Source: JBAYVY01 sp041674345
GTDB taxonomy: Bacteria; Planctomycetota; Phycisphaerae; Phycisphaerales; Zrk34
Length of the DNA: 10,139 nt
NCBI GenBank assembly: GCA_041674345.1
Contig: JBAYVY010000106.1
Location: 1 to 10,139 of the forward strand
Direction: 5' to 3'
The translations under genes and the position numbers were made by a program. The notes below the pieces were generated by a model. That model worked only from the letters and a program-made list of their open reading frames with translations. It had not been told where the DNA came from and did no database searches. This document shows positions 5,866 through 10,139 of this stretch, in pieces. Position 1 is the stretch's first letter; each line of letters opens with the position of its first letter.

Positions 5866-5949
5866 CTGTCTGATGAGCGACCTTGATCGCCGGCACGGAA
5901 CACCTGAACGTGGCGGCGGACCGAATCCGCACCTGACAGGAGCAACGAC

Positions 5950-7713
5950 ATGGCAGCAGAAGCGCCCACCCCCGCGAAGAAACCCGGCCCGGAAGAGCTG
6001 CGGGGTCGCCGGCTCGGTCGCGTGTTGGCCAAGATGGGCAAGGTCACGCGCGACCAGGTTCACGAGGCGCTGGACCTTCAGCAGCAGCAGCGCCGGCCGA
6101 TCGGACAGTTGCTCATCGAACTGGGCTACATCACCACCGACGATCTGAACAAGGCGCTGGCGGCACAGGCGGGGATGGAAGTTGTCGATCTGGAGCGAAT
6201 GGAAATCACCGAGGAGGTGGTCCACATCATCCCGGCGGAGACGGCGCAGGCGTACAACTGTGTGCCGGTGCAATATGACAAGGCGAGCAATTCGCTGACG
6301 ATCGCCGTCAAGAGCGCCGACAACTTCCGCGCGGTGGACGACCTGCGGTTGCTGATGGGCTTCAACGTCAAGGCCGTGGTCGCAGACGCCAAGCAGGTGG
6401 ACATGTTCATCGCGCGGTTTTACGGCTCGGATGACGAGTCGATCGCGTCGTTGCTGGGCGAACTGGCGGGCGACCAGCAACTGCTGGAACTGGGCGAACG
6501 GGGCGAGTCGATCGACCTGGATTCGCTGCTGGCCGCGGCGGAGGACAACAAGGTCAAGCGGCTGCTGAATCTGGTGTTGCTCCAGGCGATCAAGGATCAC
6601 GCCTCGGACGTGCATTTCGAGCCGTTCGAGGAAGAGTTCAAGATGCGTTACCGCATCGACGGCGTGCTGTATGAGATGATTCCGCCGCCCAAGCATCTGG
6701 CGCCGGCGATCATCAGCCGCATCAAGGTCATGTCGAGCATGGACATCGCCGAGCATCGCGTGCCGCAGGATGGTCGCATCGAGTTGATGGTGGCGGGGAA
6801 CCCGGTGGATTTGCGTGTGAGCGTGTTGCCGACGATGTTCGGCGAATCGGTCGTGATGCGCGTGCTGGATCGGTCGAACGTGCAATTGGACCTGGACCGA
6901 AGCGGAATGCGTGAGGACGATCTGGTGACGATGCGGCAATTGATGGGCCGGCCCAACGGCATCATCATCGTGACCGGGCCGACCGGTTCGGGCAAGACGA
7001 CGACGCTGTACGCGGCGTTGAACGAGATGAACGAAATCACCGAGAAAATCCTCACCGCCGAAGACCCGGTGGAATACGACATCGACGGGCTGATCCAGTG
7101 CCAGGTCAATGAGGAAATCGGTCTGACATTCGCGCGATGCCTGCGAAGTTTTTTGCGACAAGACCCGGACATCATTCTGGTGGGCGAAATCCGCGACCTG
7201 GAAACGGCGCAGATCGCGGTGCAGGCGTCGCTGACCGGTCACCTGGTGTTCAGCACGCTGCATACGAACGACGCGCCTTCGAGCATCGCGCGATTGCTGG
7301 ACCTGGGATTGGAGCCGTTTTTGGTGACCGCCACGCTGGAGGCGATCGTGGCGCAACGACTGGTGCGTCGGATTTGTGTGCATTGCAAGGAGGCGTACAC
7401 GCCGACGGAAGAGCAGTTGATGGAGTTGCAGTTGGCGCCCGAGGACGTGGAAGGCCGGCAGTTTTACCGGGGCAAGGGCTGCCAGCACTGCAATCATCAG
7501 GGCTATCGGGGCCGGACGGCGTTGTTCGAGATCATGGTGCTGGACGATGAATTGAAAGACCTGATTATGCAGCACGCATCGACGAACGTGTTGCGGAACG
7601 AATCGCGGAAGCGCGGGATGCGCACGCTGCGTCAGAGCGGTTTGCTGGCGATTTACGACGGTCTGACGACCATCGAAGAAGTCGTGAAGGAAACGATCAC
7701 GGAAGAGGATTGA
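5950..7713 (+). CDS. pilB: Type IV pilus assembly ATPase PilB / GspE (second copy)
   Basis: This 587-aa assembly ATPase is a full-length paralogue of the one at 1921. ATG 5950 is preceded by AGGAG (5938-5942) with 7-nt spacing. An MshEN-type tandem motif occupies about residues 21-73 (RLGRVLAKMG...Q, IGQLLIELGYIT...AL-x2-Q), with the arginine that starts the c-di-GMP motif present in the first repeat. The ATPase core has Walker A GPTGSGKT (343-350, Lys349), Asp box AEDPVE (370-375), the usual RQDPDIILVGEIRD block (catalytic Glu413) and His box GHLVFSTLHT (His431, His438). The tetracysteine is C476, C479, C511, C514. An acidic linker (about 155-190) separates the N-domain from the core. It lies 83 nt upstream of pilC, so it is probably the extension motor of the pilC-prepilin unit. 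Which of the two copies is true PilB and which is GspE-like cannot be settled here. Confidence 0.93.
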   Translation: MAAEAPTPAKKPGPEELRGRRLGRVLAKMGKVTRDQVHEALDLQQQQRRPIGQLLIELGYITTDDLNKALAAQAGMEVVDLERMEITEEVVHIIPAETAQAYNCVPVQYDKASNSLTIAVKSADNFRAVDDLRLLMGFNVKAVVADAKQVDMFIARFYGSDDESIASLLGELAGDQQLLELGERGESIDLDSLLAAAEDNKVKRLLNLVLLQAIKDHASDVHFEPFEEEFKMRYRIDGVLYEMIPPPKHLAPAIISRIKVMSSMDIAEHRVPQDGRIELMVAGNPVDLRVSVLPTMFGESVVMRVLDRSNVQLDLDRSGMREDDLVTMRQLMGRPNGIIIVTGPTGSGKTTTLYAALNEMNEITEKILTAEDPVEYDIDGLIQCQVNEEIGLTFARCLRSFLRQDPDIILVGEIRDLETAQIAVQASLTGHLVFSTLHTNDAPSSIARLLDLGLEPFLVTATLEAIVAQRLVRRICVHCKEAYTPTEEQLMELQLAPEDVEGRQFYRGKGCQHCNHQGYRGRTALFEIMVLDDELKDLIMQHASTNVLRNESRKRGMRTLRQSGLLAIYDGLTTIEEVVKETITEED

Positions 7714-7715
7714 AG

Positions 7716-7765
7716 AAGGGACCAAGGGACCAAGTGAAGAAGTTTAGCGGGCGGCACGAAGTGCC
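7716..7765. repeat. Short 8-nt duplication and small hairpin between pilB and pilC
   Basis: AAGGGACC is repeated in tandem at 7716-7731, starting within 3 nt of the pilB stop codon. It is followed by the perfect mini-hairpin GGCAC-GAA-GTGCC (7753-7765). The remaining gap holds only the pilC ribosome binding site AAGGAG (7784-7789). Either may be the remnant of a larger repeat element; there is no T-run, so termination is unlikely. Confidence 0.5.
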
Positions 7766-7796
7766 CCTGTGACGGAAAAGTAAAAGGAGCATCGCC

Positions 7797-9083
7797 ATGC
7801 CGACTTTTCAGTATGAAGCATTGAACCAGGCCGGTCAGCCGCAGAAGGGGACGGTGGACGCGGCGAGCAACGAGGACGCGATCCAGCGCATCAAGGGCCA
7901 GGGCCTGTTCCCGACCAGCGTGCGCGAGCGCAAGGTGAAGAAGAAAGCCGGGGGACCGACCGGGGCCGCGCCGAAGAAAAAGGGCGGGCAGATCACCATC
8001 GGCTTCGGCGGAGTGTCGCAGAAGCTGGTCACGCAGTTTTCCCGCCAGATGTCCACGCTTCAGGACGCGGGTCTGCCGATTCTGCGCTCGCTGCAAATTC
8101 TTTCCGAACAGCAGAAGCCCGGCCCGCTCAAGGGCATGCTCGAACAGATCGCCGTGGACGTCGAAGGCGGCTCATCGCTCAGCGAAGCGATGGCCAAACA
8201 CCCCAAGGCGTTCGACCGGCTTTACACCAAGATGATCGCGGCGGGTGAAATCGGCGGCGTGCTGGACATCATCCTCCAACGACTGGCCGACTTCATGGAA
8301 AAAGCGCAGCAGTTGAAGAAGCGCGTCGTCAGCGCGATGATCTACCCGATCGCGGTGGTCTCCATCGCCGTGTTGATCGTCATGGGCATCATGATCGTCG
8401 TCGTGCCCAAGTTCAAAACCATTTTCTCCGACTTCGGCACGAAACTGCCCGGCCCCACGCTGATGCTCATGGGCTTCGCCGACTGGGTCGCCGGGCAACA
8501 GGAAGGCCAGGTGATTCCGGGTTGGATCATCGTGATCGGCGCGCCGTTCGCGCTGTTTTTCGGCTCGAAAATCGTCTCCAAGAGCAAGGCCGGTCGCATG
8601 ATCCTTGACCGGCTGAAACTGAAGATTCCCGTGCTCGGCAAGCTCACCAAGGCCGGTTCCATCGCGCGGTTCACCCGCACGCTCGGCACGCTCATCGCCG
8701 CCGGTGTGCCCATCCTCGAAGCCATCGCCATCACACGCGACACCGTCGGCAACGGCGTCTATGAAAACGCCCTCCAGAAAGTTCACGATTCCATCCGTGA
8801 AGGCGAAAGTTTCGCCGGCCCGCTCCGCGAAACCAAGGTCGTCGATCTGCTGGTCGTCAACATGATCGACGTCGGCGAAGAAACCGGCGAACTGGACAAA
8901 ATGCTCACCAAGGTCGCTGACAACTACGACGAAGAAGTCGATAACCTCGTCCGCGCCCTGATGTCCCTGCTCGAACCCCTGCTCATCCTCTTCCTCGGCG
9001 TCGCCGTCGGCGGCATCGTCATCGCCCTGTTCATGCCCATCCCCGCCCTCATCGGCGGCGTCATGGGACAGGGCGGCGGGTAA
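7797..9083 (+). CDS. pilC: Inner-membrane platform protein PilC / GspF
   Basis: This 428-aa polytopic protein couples the cytoplasmic ATPases to the growing pilus or pseudopilus in the inner membrane. ATG 7797 follows AAGGAG (7784-7789) with 7-nt spacing. The N-terminus (MPTFQYEALNQAGQPQKGTV) is the small cytoplasmic beta domain of the family. A basic linker (46-63) leads to two T2SSF domains, the first starting at FSRQMSTLQDAGLPI (81-95) and the second at FTRTLGTLIAAGVPI (292-306). Membrane helices lie at about 176-204, 242-260 and 401-425, with the family ending LLEPLLILFLGVAVGGIVIA. The length is typical and all blocks are intact. It is 83 nt after pilB and 32 nt before the prepilin gene, consistent with one transcript. 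Confidence 0.94.
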   Translation: MPTFQYEALNQAGQPQKGTVDAASNEDAIQRIKGQGLFPTSVRERKVKKKAGGPTGAAPKKKGGQITIGFGGVSQKLVTQFSRQMSTLQDAGLPILRSLQILSEQQKPGPLKGMLEQIAVDVEGGSSLSEAMAKHPKAFDRLYTKMIAAGEIGGVLDIILQRLADFMEKAQQLKKRVVSAMIYPIAVVSIAVLIVMGIMIVVVPKFKTIFSDFGTKLPGPTLMLMGFADWVAGQQEGQVIPGWIIVIGAPFALFFGSKIVSKSKAGRMILDRLKLKIPVLGKLTKAGSIARFTRTLGTLIAAGVPILEAIAITRDTVGNGVYENALQKVHDSIREGESFAGPLRETKVVDLLVVNMIDVGEETGELDKMLTKVADNYDEEVDNLVRALMSLLEPLLILFLGVAVGGIVIALFMPIPALIGGVMGQGGG

Positions 9084-9115
9084 GTGGAAAGTCAACACTC
9101 AGCAAGGAAAGTGAT

Positions 9116-9916
9116 ATGGATTTCGGATTTCGGATTTCGGATTTCGGATTGCAAAGCCGACATGAATCAGCGGTGAGCGGGCGAATTGCGCATCAATCCG
9201 CAATCCGCAATCCGCAATCCGCAATCGGCTTCACCCTTGTCGAACTCCTCGTCGTCATCGCCATCATCGCATTGCTGCTGGGCATCCTCATCCCCGCCGT
9301 GTCACATGCCCGCAGGAACGCTGAGATGTCCGCCACCAACCAATACATGAACGCCGCGGCGCTCGGCATCAAAACCTATCACAACGATTTCAACGCCTAT
9401 CCGCCGAGCGACAAGAACAAAATGACCGGCTCCGGTACCACCTTCGGCGTCACCAACAACACCATGAACAACTGGACCGGTGCCGAACTGCTCGCACAGG
9501 CATTGGTCGGCCTTTATTCAGCCGGCAGCAATGGCGATTTCCACACCGGCCCCGGCTGGGCCAAAACCACCGACGCCAAAGTGTACGGCCCCTATCTCAG
9601 CCCCGGCGAACACGGCATCATGGCCGGGACCGCCGCCGGTGCTTACGTCCTCAGTGATTCATGGGATCAGCCCATCCAATACTACCGTGCGAATGCCGGC
9701 GCGACTTCCACGAATTTGTGGGGTGGTTCCGCAACTTATCGCTTCAATACAGCCGACAACACCAACGCCCCCACTATCAAACCCGCCGGCGATTCCGTCC
9801 TCCAATCCGCCAAGTTCCTGCTCATCAGCATCGGACCCGATGGCAAGGTCAGTGCGAACACAACCTCCGCTGAAAAGCCCTATGACAACGACGACGTCGT
9901 CGTCACCGGCCCGTAA
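9116..9916 (+). CDS. Prepilin-like protein (type IV pilin / GspG-like) with repeat-encoded leader
   Basis: The product is 266 aa. ATG 9116 has AAGGA (9104-9108) 7 nt upstream. The class III signal is clear: Gly38 followed by FTLVELLVVIAII, with Phe39 as +1 of the mature protein and Glu43 at +5, then the hydrophobic spine helix and a planctomycete-like LIPAVSHARRNAE. The globular part has tandem W/Y/G-rich segments (YPPSDKNK, NNWTGAELLAQALVG, YGPYLSPGEHG, DSWDQPIQYY). It ends with LISIGPDGKV and YDNDDVVVTGP, resembling the calcium-loop end of GspG major pseudopilins. Residues 2-37 are encoded entirely by a 108-bp inverted repeat. The start could instead be the GTG at codon 20, but it has no ribosome binding site. 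It is probably a structural subunit or pseudopilin processed by a prepilin peptidase encoded elsewhere. Confidence 0.88.
   Translation: MDFGFRISDFGLQSRHESAVSGRIAHQSAIRNPQSAIGFTLVELLVVIAIIALLLGILIPAVSHARRNAEMSATNQYMNAAALGIKTYHNDFNAYPPSDKNKMTGSGTTFGVTNNTMNNWTGAELLAQALVGLYSAGSNGDFHTGPGWAKTTDAKVYGPYLSPGEHGIMAGTAAGAYVLSDSWDQPIQYYRANAGATSTNLWGGSATYRFNTADNTNAPTIKPAGDSVLQSAKFLLISIGPDGKVSANTTSAEKPYDNDDVVVTGP
9119..9226. repeat. 108-bp GATTTCG/CAATCCG inverted repeat inside a prepilin leader
   Basis: The left arm is (GATTTCG)4 plus GATTG (9119-9151), the loop is 42 nt (9152-9193), and the right arm is (CAATCCG)4 plus CAATC (9194-9226). The arms pair at 29 of 33 positions, and the four mismatches all fall at the fifth base of each heptamer. 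The element starts at the base after the ATG and ends exactly before the glycine codon of the cleavage site. Its 108 nt keep the frame and encode 36 residues, including FRISDFG and NPQSAIR. Confidence 0.95.
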
Positions 9917-9927
9917 GGAGACATGCC

Positions 9928-10139
9928 ATGAATTTCGGATTTCGGATTTCGGATTTCGGATTGCAAAGCCGACATAAACCCGCGGTGAACGGTTGGGTTA
10001 CGCCCCAATCCGCAATCCGCAATCCGCAATCCGCAATCGCTTTCCGGGGGTTCACCTTGGTCGAACTCCTTGTCGTCATCGCCATCATCGCATTGCTGCT
10101 CGGGCTGGGCCTGCTCGTCGGACCCGCGGTCATCGGCAA
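9928..10139 (+). CDS. Second prepilin-like protein, N-terminal part (runs off right edge)
   Basis: The frame from ATG 9928 is open to the window end (70 complete codons). AAGGAG (9915-9920) lies 7 nt upstream and overlaps the stop codon of the previous prepilin gene (TAAGGAG), so the two genes are translationally close. The ATG at 9923 is rejected because it hits a stop after one codon. The protein begins MNFGFRISDFG, reaches Gly41 and then FTLVELLVVIAII, with Phe42 as +1 and Glu46 as +5, the class III prepilin signal. The leader is thus 41 residues, of which 2-37 come from a second copy of the 108-bp repeat and 38-41 (AFRG) do not. The mature helix diverges from the first gene after LALLLG-type sequence (GLGLLVGPAVIG), so this is a distinct pilin-like subunit. 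Confidence 0.85.
   Translation, partial: MNFGFRISDFGLQSRHKPAVNGWVTPQSAIRNPQSAIAFRGFTLVELLVVIAIIALLLGLGLLVGPAVIG
9931..10038. repeat. Second 108-bp GATTTCG/CAATCCG inverted repeat in a prepilin leader
   Basis: The left arm is AATTTCG plus (GATTTCG)3 plus GATTG (9931-9963), the loop 42 nt (9964-10005), and the right arm (CAATCCG)4 plus CAATC (10006-10038). Length and internal spacing are identical to the copy at 9119. The loops share CAAAGCCGACAT and GCGGTGA but differ at many other positions. It again starts at the base after the ATG and stays in frame. Confidence 0.95.

Larger units (their letters stand above)
4881..5949. other. Gene-free, repeat-rich interval between pilT and the second pilB
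   Basis: This 1.07-kb interval has no convincing gene; short open frames in it are repeat-derived or lack ribosome binding sites. From left to right it holds a nested inverted repeat (4890-5036) followed by six Ts, a perfect 16-bp inverted repeat with an 89-nt spacer (5099-5219), an AT-rich patch with a weak promoter-like pair and a palindrome (about 5340-5530), a perfect 8-bp hairpin (5595-5613), a boxA-like sequence (5638-5651), and a roughly 207-bp heptamer-based inverted repeat (5659-5865). From 5866 to 5937 I see nothing distinctive. The ribosome binding site AGGAG of the next gene is at 5938-5942. Confidence 0.75.

Noticed and set aside
5614..7725. Very long minus-strand open frame (703 codons) opposite the second pilB
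   Set aside because: It is the GC-codon shadow of a well-supported gene, with His/Arg/Gln-rich low-information sequence; part of it is translated repeat DNA.
9119..10038. CRISPR-like array from the regularly repeated GATTTCG/CAATCCG units
   Set aside because: The units are 7 nt in direct tandem with no spacers between them, are arranged as inverted arms, and no cas gene is present.

Overview
The window looks like part of a Planctomycetota genome, most likely from the Phycisphaerae. This is inferred from the GC-rich coding sequence, the FTLVELLVVIAII-type prepilin N-termini, and several families of short-unit inverted repeats of a kind I associate with that phylum. No taxonomic marker gene is present.

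Layout. Positions 1-1050 are a decayed, IS-hit region. It holds the N-terminus of an ISAzo13-type transposase (minus strand, running off the left edge), the C-terminal half of a PH-domain (DUF304/YdbS-like) protein gene apparently cut by that element, and a nonsense-bearing relic of a DDE transposase. Positions 1194-1757 (minus strand) encode a small three-helix membrane protein with a BamE/SmpA-like tail. A good sigma70-type promoter (TTGTCA-17-CATAAT) in the divergent intergenic region points into the main gene cluster.

From 1921 to the right edge, everything on the plus strand is type IV pilus / type II secretion machinery: a PilB/GspE assembly ATPase, a PilT retraction ATPase, about 1.07 kb of repeat-rich non-coding DNA, a second PilB/GspE ATPase, the PilC/GspF inner-membrane platform protein, and two tandem prepilin-like proteins (the second cut by the window end). 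Both PilB proteins carry an N-terminal tandem motif of the c-di-GMP-binding MshEN type. Together the set supplies extension and retraction motors, the membrane platform and the pilin-like subunits. Secretin, PilM/N/O and prepilin peptidase genes are not in the window.

The unusual part is the repeat DNA. Three families of long imperfect inverted repeats sit between or inside the pil genes, and two of them are built from 7-nt units. The AATGTGC/GCACATT family fills the pilB-pilT gap and forms a roughly 207-bp element upstream of the second pilB. A nested inverted repeat lies downstream of pilT. The GATTTCG/CAATCCG family occurs twice as exactly 108-bp elements (33-nt arm, 42-nt loop, 33-nt arm). 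Each begins immediately after the ATG of a prepilin gene and stays in frame, so it encodes 36 residues of the leader peptide. In the first gene the leader is just Met + 36 element-encoded residues + the Gly before the cleavage site. Repeat elements serving as prepilin leader sequence is the most interesting observation here.
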